A stretch of DNA of 64,000 bases from Hibiscus mutabilis. Taxonomy: Eukaryota; Streptophyta; Magnoliopsida; Malvales; Malvaceae. The notes under the pieces are model-generated. The model did no database searches and had not been told where the DNA came from. It saw nothing but the letters and a program-made list of their open reading frames with translations. This document shows, piece after piece, positions 34,167 through 44,810 of this stretch (the stretch's first letter is position 1; each line of letters opens with the position of its first letter). Location of the stretch: contig CM033744.1 in the NCBI GenBank assembly GCA_019671005.1, positions 16,360,128 through 16,424,127 on the forward strand, given 5' to 3'. The translations under genes were made by a program, and so were the position numbers.

Positions 34167-35115
34167 TGTTGGTAATGCTCGAGAGTGATAGAGTATGTAA
34201 TTCCACATTGGGTGGCAAATGACCATGAGTTGGGTTTATATAGTGTCATTCCTAACATTCCTTGTTGAATGAATAGAACACAAGGCTTTTGCACGCATGC
34301 ACCGCCGCCGATCGCTCGGCTTGGTTCGTGTCCAAGACGTGTACAGTGCACATATTATATTTTTGGAGAAAATCCGCAAAAATTCTTCTAAATAATTCTG
34401 AACACTAAAAGATTTTTGCTCTCATGTATTTATAGGCTAACATGAAGGCTCCAGAATTCATTCGAATATTTTTATTACAAAGCATAAAATCTGCTCATTT
34501 TAAATTCTTTAATCTGCGCGTTTTAAATCCTTTTTATTTGCTATTATTGTTGTCAATTACAACAATGTTGTAAGTACAACATAGTTGCTTGATTTTGGCT
34601 TTTAAATTAGCCGTTTACTTTTGAATGCAAAGAATGAATTTGGACTAAAATTTCCTCTGCATTCGTGCTATTATTACATAATGATTTCAAGGGATTTTTG
34701 ATGTTACGGAACCAATTAAATCAGCATTGAAAACTGATTTAATTTTATTTTAATTTAGACGAAAATGTTCTTACTTCTAAGCCTACAAATACAAGGCAAT
34801 TTTCATTCATTTGAACTCACTCCAAGCAAGTTATATCTTTTGTTTACAAACTTTTCTTTCTACTTTAAAATCACTTGTCGAGTTTTTAAAGCTATCAAAT
34901 TTTCGAGTTCTAAGGAAAGAGCAGTATCACCGCTTGTCCACTCTGATATTCGGGTGTACGTATGTTAAGAGAGACCGTGCTAACGTCGGGGGACGAACGC
35001 CTATTGTAGCGATTACACACATCGAGGCAAATTTGTTATTAAGGTAGTGGTTAATACCACGGCATGGTTGTTAAATTATTATTTTTTATTTTTAATTATA
35101 CAGTCAGTGCTAACA
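34167..35115 (+). mobile_element. Ty1/copia 3' LTR (about 949 bp)
   Basis: Starts TGTTGGTAAT after a polypurine tract and ends GCTAACA (35111-35115), giving TGTTGG/CTAACA terminal inverted ends typical of copia. Beyond 35115 the sequence changes to the gene-island repeat. The 5' LTR is not in the window. ORFs at 34765-34968 and 34811-35047 lie inside the LTR and are not genes. Confidence 0.82.
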
Positions 35116-35194
35116 ATTTGACTCTTGCCGTTTCTATTTGACCAACACCATCTAGCACGCTTAAAGGGTTTTATTTTCCTGTTGTTCTTATTTT

Positions 35195-35870
35195 ACGAAT
35201 GAGATTGTGATATGTGTCACCATCTTATTGGTCTGACTAAAATTATTTAAAATGACATGTGAACAACTGATTAAGAGAGAAAAATGACATGACAAATAAA
35301 AATAAAAATACCACGTCAACACTATTGTTTAATTTTTTAACATCTAGTGATCAAAATAGAAAAAAATTTATGTAACGTTAGCTACGATTTTGCCAAAAAT
35401 AATAGTTTAGTGACCAAAACAGAAACGTGAGAATAAAATTATGTAACGTTAGCTACGATTTGGCCAAAAAATTATGTAACGTTAGCTACCATCCTATTAA
35501 GCAGTTACACGTGTCATCATCTCTCTAGCTGCATAAGAGACTTGATTTTTCATTCCTTTTATTCCGCTAATAGGCAGTGACACGTGTCACCATCTTGTTA
35601 GTTTGAATAAAAATATTATAAAATAACATATATTGCTTACGAGGAGAGAGAAGAAATGACATGGAAAATTAAAAATAAAATAAAATTTTACGTCAGCAAA
35701 ACAGTCGATGATCAAAATAGGAAAGAAACATAACGTTAGCGATGTTTTTGCAAAAAAAATAATTCAGTGACCAAAATAGAAAGGAAACATAACGTCAGTG
35801 ATGTTTTTGTTAAAAAAATAGTTCGATGACTAAAATAAGAAAGAAATTACAGTTCGATGACTACTGATGT
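35195..35870. repeat. Diverged direct repeat with ACGT palindromes
   Basis: Two related blocks (about 35195-35470 and 35575-35850) share the order 'gtgtcaccatctt-tt', 'aaaatgacat', 'aaataaaaataaa', 'acgtca-ca', 'atgatcaaaatag', 'taacgttagc-a', 'agtgaccaaaa'. Between them lies a third 'taacgttagctacc'. GTGACACGTGTCAC, a 14-bp perfect palindrome with a CACGTG core, is at about 35577-35590, and TTACACGTGTCA at about 35503. It looks like a non-autonomous transposon or LTR-derived repeat. It ends about 120 bp before the ATG of the small gene, so it may form part of its promoter (inference). Confidence 0.6.
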
Positions 35871-35993
35871 AGTTTACCACAAAAAAAACAGTTTAGATGT
35901 TTGAAGTAAACAAAACCTATATGCGAGGGGCTATTTTCGGGGGAGACGTTGAAAACTAAGAAGCATCTGAGAAATCAGAAACAGAAGTGAAAA

Positions 35994-36282
35994 ATGGCCA
36001 GAGAGAAAATGAGCCCCGGTTTAAAGATACTGTGGGTCTGGACCATCGGCACCGCTGCCAGTTAACTCTCTCTCTTAAAACCAAATTATTATCTTTCTCT
36101 CTTTAAATGTTTATAAACCTTGCACGAATGTAACCCTTTTTTGTGTTGTAGTTTTGGTTACAAATGTGATGAGGACTAGACTGGGAGACATGGACAAAGC
36201 AATGAACGCTCAACAACAGCAGCAACAAAGTGTTAGTCCTGATTCACTTATAGTTGACACCCCGCCAGAGTCTAATGACTGA
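35994..36282 (+). CDS. Small single-pass membrane protein (65 aa), two exons
   Basis: Exon 1 is 35994-36060 (ATG in context AAAATGGCC) and exon 2 is 36152-36282 (TGA at 36280-36282). The 91-bp intron starts GTTAAC and ends TTGTAG; splicing joins a split Ile codon and keeps one frame. The predicted 65-residue protein begins MAREKMSPGLKILW. A hydrophobic segment at about residues 10-28 (through -TIGTAAILVTNV-) is a single membrane anchor, and the polar C-terminal part contains six Gln in a row and an acidic end. No signal-peptide cleavage site is obvious; a signal-anchor is likely. An AATAAA at 36570-36575 could serve polyadenylation. It looks like a real host gene: intact frame, good splice sites, protein-like composition. 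I do not recognise a named family; the function is unknown. Confidence 0.7.
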
Positions 36283-36690
36283 ATTGTTAGAGAAGTTAAA
36301 TGATGGTTTTGATTTTCATTTCCATTCCTCATCCTCTTTTATGTGTTTTGAATATCCGTTCATCGTTGAAATATGAAGTACTGATTTTGCGATTTGAGGT
36401 CTGGATTCGTGGTTTACATTGAAGGTTTTCGTTGTTGAACTTTGTGAGGGCGTACCATATGTTTGCTGAAATGTCTAACTGAATTTGTTTTGATTAGTAA
36501 CTGAGTTGCTAGGCTCCTCTGAAAACACTGTTTTTGTAGTTGTCAAGTTGCTTTGTGGAGATTTTAGGAAATAAACCAAGCTAAACTTCGGTGGCGTTGG
36601 ATAAAGATTTTAGGTCCAAACCTTGTTTCTACAAGCGCCATAATTTTAAAGTTTAGAGTTTTAATTTGAAGTTTAAAGTATGAAATTTTT
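36283..36690. other. Probable 3' UTR and downstream flank of the small gene
   Basis: Non-coding, T-rich, with a candidate AATAAA at 36570-36575. No repeat or second gene is seen. Confidence 0.4.
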
Positions 36691-36694
36691 GTGT

Positions 36695-36890
36695 AGGTGT
36701 TTAGATTTTAGGGTTCATGACTAAAATTTAGAGTCGAGTTAGAATTTATGGTTTATATTTATGTTTTAGGGTAATATGGTTAAGGGTTTAGGTTTTAACC
36801 GATAAACCATAACTCTAAATTCAAAACTACTACAATTAAACCCTTAAACATTAAACGAAATTCCTAAACCCTAAAACTAAGACACTTACG
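36695..36890. repeat. Foldback element with TTAGGGTT-like arms
   Basis: The left arm from about 36695 (gtgtttagattttagggtt ... atggttta) pairs imperfectly with the right arm ending at about 36890 (taaaccata ... aaccctaaaactaagacac). The inverted arms are about 80 bp with mismatches. The TTTAGGG-like words come from this foldback and are not an interstitial telomere array. Confidence 0.6.
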
Positions 36891-37020
36891 TAAACAAAGT
36901 TTCCACAAACGTTTGTGCATAGAATAATTACCATAAATATATATATACTTGCATAAACAAAGTTTTCACAAACGTTTGTGCATAGAATAATTACTCAATA
37001 TATATATATATATATATATA
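36891..37020. repeat. 63-bp tandem duplication with (AT)n
   Basis: 'taaacaaagtttccacaaac' at 36891 and its variant at 36954 begin two copies that each contain the palindrome CACAAACGTTTGTG, 'catagaataatta' and an (AT)n tail. Confidence 0.75.
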
Positions 37021-37215
37021 ATCTGTTTACACTTAAGTTTTATACATTTTTTGAATCGTTGGATGGGTGGAATGACTGTCTCAGATTAACCGTAGAATAT
37101 GTGAAGATTATCATTTGGGAAGAAAAGTAAGGAGTTAATCTCAATCATCAATTTCCTCCATCCAACGATCTAAAAAACGTGTAAAAGTATCCTAACCCTA
37201 TATATATATATATAA
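37021..37215. mobile_element. MITE inserted in a TA microsatellite
   Basis: Arms at about 37025-37067 and 37158-37199 are inverted repeats of about 40 bp: the left has 'ttttttgaatcgttggatgg' and the right has 'ccatccaacgatctaaaaaa'. The unit is about 175 bp and is flanked on both sides by (TA)n, consistent with a TA target site (Tourist/Stowaway-like). It has no coding capacity. Confidence 0.75.
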
Positions 37216-38649
37216 CAGATATTTGTATCAAATAGATTACGTATATCTTTTAAGTATAAAAAGGTTGGGAAGCCATTCAATATCTATTTTGTTGTTCCAA
37301 AAAAAATTGACGCTCATGTCCATAGAGAAAGGGTTACTAAGGTCCCAGTAAATCGTTGAAATCCCCTTTGGAACTTTAGATTGACATGAGTTAATAAGCT
37401 ACTTTTTTTTTTTTTGTATATTTCATTCCGTTTTACAATCTATATTCGAGGTTGTCTCTTTCAACAACATCATTTTTAAGGTTTTAACTTAAATTCTCTC
37501 CCTAAAAATATAATGTGTTGCAACTGCACTTCTTGCACTAAAGTCTCAATAAACGGTTGAAATCCCCTTAGGGCTTTAGATTGAGATATACTTATTACCG
37601 AGGTAAATTTTTATGGGTTAAAGATCCAAATATAAATGCTCGAACTACTCAACAGACTGCATCTACTCCTCAAATCCACAAAGTTTAATTTAAAATTCAA
37701 AATAAAAATCTATTATTTTTGTTTATCTGATAAAAATACTTTATTATTTAGATATTTTGAAAAAAAATTATACAAACATTGCCCAAAAAAAATGCACACA
37801 TTATATGTCTAGGACGCGGACACAAACCGAGGGGTGGTGGTAATGGATGTATATGAGTCTTGCATTCAATCACTCAATATGAACAGTGTACGTAACTCTA
37901 TTATACACTTCAAAAGATCAATATTTTACTAATGTAAGACATGATTCGTTGTATTACCAACATAAATATGCAATTCTCTCTATTGAGAATACTCGAAAAA
38001 AAAAGTGTACTTTTAACCCTATGACTTGTTAAGTCACTAAGCATGATCTTTAACTTTTAAAGAATCATTTATGGTCGTAGAATTTAAAGGCATTGGATTT
38101 CAGAACTTATTTGATTCTCATAAGCTTCTGGATTGTTTAATTACGAGAGCATGGTCCATGTTATAGAACAATTTTATTAAATTACTTACTTGATTACTAT
38201 TGAGACAATCGATCAATGAATGTTGTCAAAAGGGGTGGTTTTGTAAATTAAATTTTGTGGAACTTTGAAAAAAATGACAAATTTCCTTGATAAAGTTTAC
38301 ATCTACTACATCAACTATTCATGTTAAAAAATTCACTAATTTGTATTATTTTTAATGACAGCGTGTAATTACACAATAATTTTTTTGAACAACTTGCACA
38401 ATAAATTTTAAAATTTAAGGTTGAGTTTGAAACCACTAAAGCAATATTTAATAATTTGATCGTCACAATGCCAGTGGTATGGAAACTGATAAGTGAATTT
38501 CAAAATTCATAGATTGATTTCGAGACCGATAAATGATCACCACTGAATTTGAGCAAGTTTTCACCCCACAAGAACTCATGTATGCTCCTTTTTATGTGTT
38601 TTTGTTATTTTTCTTTCCTTTCAGTACATTAATTAAGTCTTTTGCAGTT
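37216..38649. other. Intergenic, no feature recognised
   Basis: A/T-rich. Two partial repeats of a 'cagtaaatcgttgaaatcccctt' type block (37349 and 37548) suggest an old duplication. The ORF at 38533-38760 crosses the left end of the next MITE and has no recognisable content. Confidence 0.4.
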
Positions 38650-39178
38650 AAGGGTGAGCAAAACACCACTCGGCTAAAAAAACCCGAATTTATCGACTCA
38701 ACTCGAGGTGAAAAAGCTCGACTCGACTTGAAAAAATTTCAAATAAAGTTTGAGTTGTAAAATAAAAATTTGAATAACTCGAAATTTTTAATAATTAGTG
38801 GATTGATTTTTAAGTTAAGAGTCCCTAAATTTTCTTGATATATATATACCGATATAATAAATATGAAGAAATATATACCCCATATGAAAAAAATATGAAG
38901 AAATATGTCATATATAAAAAAATATGAAGAAATGTACATATGCATATCTTTTTATGATTAGACAAAGTTGTTTAAATAGGAATTAAACCGTACTATAATA
39001 TGATAAATAATTACAATTAAATTTGTATAGGAACTCAAAAACTCGACTCGACTTAAATTTCATAAACTTAACTCGAATAAATAAATTTAAATAAAATTTG
39101 AGTTGTAAAATATGACATGTTAACTCGTTTAACTTAAATTTTTTGTTAACTCCACTCGAGCGAAAATGCTCACCCCTA
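38650..39178. mobile_element. hAT-like MITE
   Basis: Ends are AAGGGTGAGCAAAA on the left and TTTTGCTCACCCCTA-like (aaaatgctcacccctaa) on the right, an inverted GGGTGAGCA terminus typical of non-autonomous hAT elements in dicots. Subterminal 'actcgactcgact' repeats occur near both ends (38700 and 39035). The flanks ttgcagtt and ttgtggtg match at only five of eight bases, so the 8-bp target duplication is doubtful. The length is about 530 bp with no coding. Confidence 0.65.
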
Positions 39179-39850
39179 ATTGTGGTGTATCTATGTTTTG
39201 ATATTGTAGGGGCTGTTTGATTTTATTGCTTCCATTCCGAAAATATTACCCCCCCCCCCCGGTGAAATAGAGATCCGTTGATTATAAAATACTACTCTAA
39301 TTAAGGACCAAGGGCTTTGCCATCTCAGGAACGGTTTGTGATATCATTGTAGCTTATTGGGCTTTAAGTCCAAATTTTTCATAATTTAATCTCAATTTTA
39401 AATTTTTTAAAATCAAAGCTCATGTGTTTCTAGAATTTTCAAATTAGTCCCTGATGAATTCTGATTTTTAAATTTTAACAAATCGTTTCAAATCAATTCA
39501 AAATTGTAGCTCGATTTTTGGGTCGTGAAAATAGAACCCTAACTTTTGAAATTTTATTGAACAAAATAAAAACTTATTCAAACTTTAGTAACCATGAGTG
39601 TGTTTTATCCTATAGTACTTATACCATTCAAAATTTGAAATTTCAATCCTGATTTCATATATAAATTAAAAATAAAGTCTAACTTAACAGATTTACAAAT
39701 AAACATTTAAATGAGACTAAAATTTAAAAGATACATTGTCAAAAAATACCATGACTAAACTCACAAGTCACAACTATACAAGGACTGATAGAGGCATTTG
39801 ACCTATAATATATGATAATTTAGTTATGACTATAAAACCTTTGTCCTAAA
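39179..39850. other. Upstream flank of the BZW-like pseudogene
   Basis: Non-coding. It contains a run of 12 C at 39249-39260. The 'aaaattcaaaatttgaaattt' type A/T-rich sequence resembles decayed LTR but I cannot place it. Confidence 0.4.
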
Positions 39851-39961
39851 ACTATCAGCGCACTGCTCTTTTTCTTCTCAGTTTCTTTAGATTCTCTCTG
39901 AAAAAGCTCCCAAATCCAAGAGAGGCTCTCCTCTCCTCCGATCTTTTCTTCGATTTGGTTT

Positions 39962-42914
39962 ATGAGGTACTTTCTTTCTGGATCCTTACTCTTTGTTTCT
40001 CCTTTTCTTTTTTCTTAATCTGAGATCTGCATTTTTTCTTTGGCCAAAAACCAAATCAATTCGCTTTTTCCTGATCAATATTTCATAATTGCGGGGGTTT
40101 TTTTTTTCTTCCCGATAGCATAAAGAATTAGGTTTTTCTTCTTGTGAAGACAAAAAGAAATTATTTTGTGATCATTTTCTTGCCTTGATCTGTACTTCTC
40201 TATAATTTAGGAAGCATATTTTTAGCCCGCTTTTGCGGATTCTGCACAGAATTTTTCTTTGAAGTTTCTTTTCTTTTCTTTTTATTTCCTTGTATCGAAC
40301 TTTGTTCTTATATCGAAAACTGCATTTTCTTTGAGATTCGACATTTATATATTAAACTATTATATATATAAAAAATGTTTTTTGGGCTGAAGAAGGCATG
40401 TATCTTTTATTTTCTTTTGTTTTTCTAAGAAATTTATAGTTTTATTTATGAGTACTAACTATTTGATTTTACTGTTTGCGCCTTTTGATCTTGGTCCGCA
40501 TATCTGCAGCTCGAAGGAGAAACCCACTCTTGGGTAAGTTATTATTTTATCCAAATTTCTTAGTGCTATTGGAACTGGCGTTATAAAGATAATAAATTGG
40601 GATATCTCTAATCTTAGTATTATGAGACCTTGATGCCAGTTACATGCTATGTTCAATGAACTTTTGAAGTAATAGGCCAAAGTTCATTTCTTTTGGCTGC
40701 GAAGTATTTTTGATCTTCTTGTATGTGAACCTTTTTATCCGTTAATTTTCTAAGAATGGAATATTCTTTGATTTTTGTTCAGGTATGATCTCACAAATTC
40801 TTGCATTTCCTAGATTTTTATACTTGATTTTCAAAAAAAAGGCCGTGCTCTTTTTCTACTTTCCCTTATTAAATTTGATTTCATTATTTCATAATTCAGG
40901 GCTGTGTATTTGTTTTGATAACTATGGTTTGCCTATAGTACCTATAGGATATGAACTTTTTAAAATCGTTTATCGTTTATATCTGGGCCAACGCTGAAAA
41001 GTTCCCATTTGATTTCTTAAACAATCAAACCACGTGCTTGCTTGTCTGGGAAAACTAATATTCTATTTCTAACACGTGGAAGATCCTTAACAGCGTGCCT
41101 ATCTGATTTTTTCATGCTATTTTCTTAATTTGTGCATAAGTATCATTTATATGTTGTGTAGTGGTATGCGGATTAAGACCCGCAAACGGAATATTGCTGC
41201 GCCCCTGGACCCTGCAACATTTGCTGATGCAGTAGTGCAGATATATTTGGAGAATGCTGGTGATCTGTTAAATTTCATACATAATGCACAATCTGCATAT
41301 TTTTAGTCTAGGCTTAAAACTTGAGCGTGATTCTTTAATTTAATTGGTTATTGTATGCTCCCTGATCAAACACTTGTGTCTTGCAGGAACTTGTTGCCAA
41401 GAGCCTTGATTCTTCAGATCTTAACTTCTCAAGATACGACGATACATTCTTTGAGGTACATTTGTTCTTTTTATACGGAAATTCAATGTTTTGATATTTT
41501 CCCTTTGAGCGTTGGTTATTCTCTGCTATTTCATTGGATCTTTAGATCATGCATTAAGAATGATGATTTACTGGAAAAATAGATATTGGAATTCCTCTCA
41601 CCATTCTGGCATTATGAATGTTGGGTGGTCACTGGGTTGATACTTTGAGGCTAACACTCTGCCTACTATGCATCCCTCGAGGTTTGATGCCAGCGTCAAG
41701 TTTCCAAGTAAAACTTGATACTGTTAAAAACCCATTAAGAATACGTAACAAGTCACTCTTCCATTGAACTTGATTATGGTGTTCTTCCAAACTTTTGGCT
41801 TAAGTATCTGCGGGGAATTTGGAGTGTCCTTTCTATAGTTTCTGTATTTTCAAGCTAATTTAATTTAGTTAGGGTAATAACTGGTTCTCTTATAGGATTA
41901 TTACTTGGCCTATCTACGCGAAACCTTCTCACTTTCTTTCATGCTTAGAATTGACTATTTTTGCAATAGGCAAAAAATTCTTTTAAGTAAAAATATTAAA
42001 ATTAGGCATTCCTGATGTTTGACCAAGTTTTGTAAGTTCTTCAAATTAGTGGAGTTGTGATTGCTTGCTTCTTCCCTTCTCCCATGGTGAATCTTGGTTA
42101 TACTGCTTTGGTGTGATCTATATTTGGTAATGGCAGGTTGTTTTTGCTGGAGGCCGCACACAACCAGGCACAGTTCTTGGTTAACTTTCCTCAGAAATAG
42201 TCCTTGCGTTAATTAGGGAGAGTGTTGGCCAATTTACATGGTTTAGTTCCCAAGTCTTTTCTTTTAAGTATCTGAAAGTTAGATGGATACCTCTTTTAAA
42301 TTGCGTAGTGATGTGTAGTAATCATCTTTAGATGCATTCTAAACTATGATTGTTTTCTACGTAATGCATAAGTATCTGATGTGAGCATAAGTTAAACAGT
42401 TACGTTTTCCCCAAATGTCATTCCCCAAATGTCAAATTCTATATATGGTACCCCTATCACTGAATTCTTATTTTTGCTTTTCCCTTCATTTTTTGGTTGG
42501 ATGCCTGCCATGTTTTAATGTTATTCTACATGAAAGCATTTGTCTGGCCTAAGCATATGTTCCCACATATGTCAACTTTCTACCATTTTCCCAATGATAT
42601 ATGTCTTGTATAGTGCATAAATAAAGTCTGAGCATAACATCAACTTTATGCTAAATTATCAGTAGTTGTTTTGAGTATAACACAACACCTCTTCTTGTGA
42701 TTAAGGTAAAAACATGGGCAAAGCAGTTAAATTATTTCTGCACCAGTGGAAACATTGAGCTAGAACTTATATATGAAGTCCAGATGCAATGCTATGAGGA
42801 TGCGAAGTTGATGAAGCTGTTTCCTGAGATTGTGAGGTCTCTCTATGATCAGGATGTCCTTGCAGAAGACACCATTCTTCATTGGTTCCGCAAAGGGACA
42901 AACCCAAAGGGAAG
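39962..42914 (+). pseudogene. eIF5-mimic/BZW (W2-domain) gene copy, exon-deleted
   Basis: The family is plant 5MP/BZW, about 410 residues, whose W2 domain binds eIF2 and tunes start-codon choice. Exons seen: 39962-39966 (ATGAG, donor GTACTT); 40510-40533 (-SKEKPTLG-); 41162-41267 (-IKTRKRNIAAPLDPATF-); 41387-41455 (-ELVAKSLDSSDLNFSRY-); 42137-42172 (-VVFAGGRTQPGT); 42706-42914 (-VKTWAKQLNYFCTSG-, -LFPEIVRSLYDQDVL-, -HWFRKGTNPKG-). Lesions: the exon 3 donor is TT instead of GT (41268-41269); exons for roughly 250 middle residues are absent from the 533 bp between 42172 and 42706; no terminal exon (family ending -FVNWLEEAEEE-) follows the good donor at 42915. A CpG change gives Met in place of Thr at codon 11 (ATG, 41165-41167). 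A working parent should exist elsewhere in the genome. Confidence 0.85.
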
Positions 42915-43285
42915 GTATGCATTCATTTCATATGTGTTGTTGTATCTTTGACAAGTATGATGCATCACTAGTGGTTATCTTTGTTGGACATGGTGGTCAA
43001 TGTCAAATGCGGGAATGTATTTGACATGGGTATACTCAACTATTTTTAGGTTTTTTCCATATACTTGAAGGATTGTTTTCCATATTGATGTCCTAATATG
43101 CGTCAGACATGACTACGTAATGGAAATTGAAGAATTAGGGTAACATAGATTAGTGGTTCTGTGTAGCACTTGTGTTGTGTTGTGAAGGTGTGCACCTGGG
43201 CATTACAGGTTAACACTAAACAACAAAATCTGAGATCCTTTCAGTGATGCGCATGCTTAGTGTGTTGAGGCATAGTTTTTTTTTT
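42915..43285. other. Remnant intron and flank, no last exon
   Basis: Starts with an intact splice donor (GTATGC) of the BZW-like copy. I looked for the expected acidic C-terminal exon here and found none. No other gene is seen. Confidence 0.5.
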
Positions 43286-43548
43286 TTTACAGTAGGTGCA
43301 AAAAAGAACCACATCATTTAAACTCTCTTAAAAAATGACAATATTTAAGGATCGTAAAGAAATAACGTGTATTGACAAATAAAAAAACGACTGTAATTTT
43401 TTGTAGAAAAAATTGGATTGGTTAAGATTTGTTGTAAAAATTATTGTCTAAAGCTTATTTAATAAACATTCACATATACACATACAAAACCACACACTTT
43501 CGTACTTCATATAGTGCTTTCATTTAGATAAGCATTTTTTGCACCTTG
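43286..43548. mobile_element. Possible MITE with GGTGCAAAAAA ends
   Basis: 'taggtgcaaaaaagaa' at about 43291 and 'gcattttttgcacctt' at about 43528 form inverted ends of about 12 bp around 260 bp of A/T-rich sequence, preceded by a T run. The target duplication was not resolved. Confidence 0.4.
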
Positions 43549-43599
43549 CGCATTTAGCAATGCAAGGATTGTACCTTTGACAACACTTCATTTACCAAA

Positions 43600-44078
43600 A
43601 AATGTGTTATTAATGTTCCAAATTGCCCTCAAATTTCCATAATATTTCAAAAATGTTACCCATGGCAAATGACCAATTTGCCCTCCAACTAGACTTTATT
43701 TACAACAAGTCTTGAAAATTGTTATTTCATTAAAATTGAACCAAATTGGTTCCAATCCAACCGTCCATGTCCCAAAATATCTTAAATTTTTATTTATGGC
43801 ATCTATTCTATCAAAATATTCAAATTTCACTCAATACAATTTCTAAATTTTCTTCCTATGACCTTTAAAGCTTTATAGCCACTAATATAAGCATCGTACG
43901 AAAAATCTGAGTAACACGAAAGTGTCACTCTTGGGGGTGAACTATTCATTTACGGGGTTAACTTACATAACTTTTGGAAATTACACTTTGATCCTTAAAC
44001 TTTTCCAAAGTTTATACTTTAACCCATAAACTTTTAAAAAATTCATTTTAGTCATTAATCAAAAATTGGGATATTACA
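43600..44078 (-). mobile_element. Family B LTR start, fragment
   Basis: On the minus strand from 44078 it reads TGTAATATCCC, then the ACTAAAATG / TGTAATTTCCAAAAGTTATGTAAG / 'gttcacccccaagagtgac' order that opens the LTRs at 4213 and 49283. It breaks off at about 43600. It adjoins a family A piece at 44079. Confidence 0.75.
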
Positions 44079-44810
44079 AGCATCATACCAACATCACTTT
44101 AATACCATATTCAACATGTTAAGCCCATCAAAGCATGCCAACCAAGCAAAACCTTCAAGATGCATACCTAGGCAACCACATAACATCAACCATAGGTAAC
44201 GATGCACAAAGCGCATAACAACATCAATCACACTCCAAAATCAAAGCATTACACATGCTTAAACTAGGGAAATCAGATTTACATATCCCAAAATCCATGA
44301 TGAACACATTGCCTTATTAACTAGAAACATAAATCGAGTTCATACTCAAAATTGCTTTGCCTCTTAGATCACTACGACTTTGCCTTTGCTGCTCCAAGCC
44401 TTAATGCTTTGCATCATTAGGAAAAAGAGAGCGTAAGCACACTTGCTTAGTGAGGATGATCTTAAAACAATGATGCATTATAACCCTTGAAAACCAAACA
44501 CTTGTTTTCAAACCATGCTTACGACCTAAGCAAGTTCCAATGATTACAATTCAAAACGTGCACATCGACCATATGAAAAATGATATATTCCACATGCTTA
44601 AATCCCCAAATTATTTTATACAAAACCATTCTTGAATTTCAAAGCATTAAATACAAAATCATGCATAAATCCCAAAGCATCAAACCATATACCAAGCTTA
44701 AATCCCAAAGCATTAAAAATAGGTTCAACATAAGAACTCTCATATATTGACAATTATAGTGACCCCGGATAGTATACCACTATCCTTGATTAGTCGATCG
44801 CTAAGTAACA
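44079..44810 (-). mobile_element. Family A LTR piece
   Basis: Related to 280-970 of the window: both have 'agagcg-aagcacac--gcttagtgagga' followed by 'aatgcat', then 'atattgacaattata'. It ends where the family B LTR terminus begins (gtaacacccc, about 44811). The ORF at 44747-44968 crosses this junction and is not a gene. Confidence 0.6.

Noticed and set aside
34765..35047. Two overlapping small genes in the copia LTR
   Set aside because: Both lie wholly within a defined LTR and have no protein-like features.
36772..36880. Interstitial telomere-like repeats (TTTAGGG words)
   Set aside because: The words are irregular and belong to the two arms of a foldback element; there is no head-to-tail TTTAGGG array.
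40785..40997. 70-residue hydrophobic protein
   Set aside because: Lies in the second intron of the BZW-like copy; T-rich intron sequence gives Phe/Leu-rich frames.
42697..42951. Separate 84-residue gene starting at 42697
   Set aside because: It begins at GTG in an intron. The coding part starts at the splice acceptor at 42706 and is the penultimate exon of a BZW-type gene; the last residues read into an intron.
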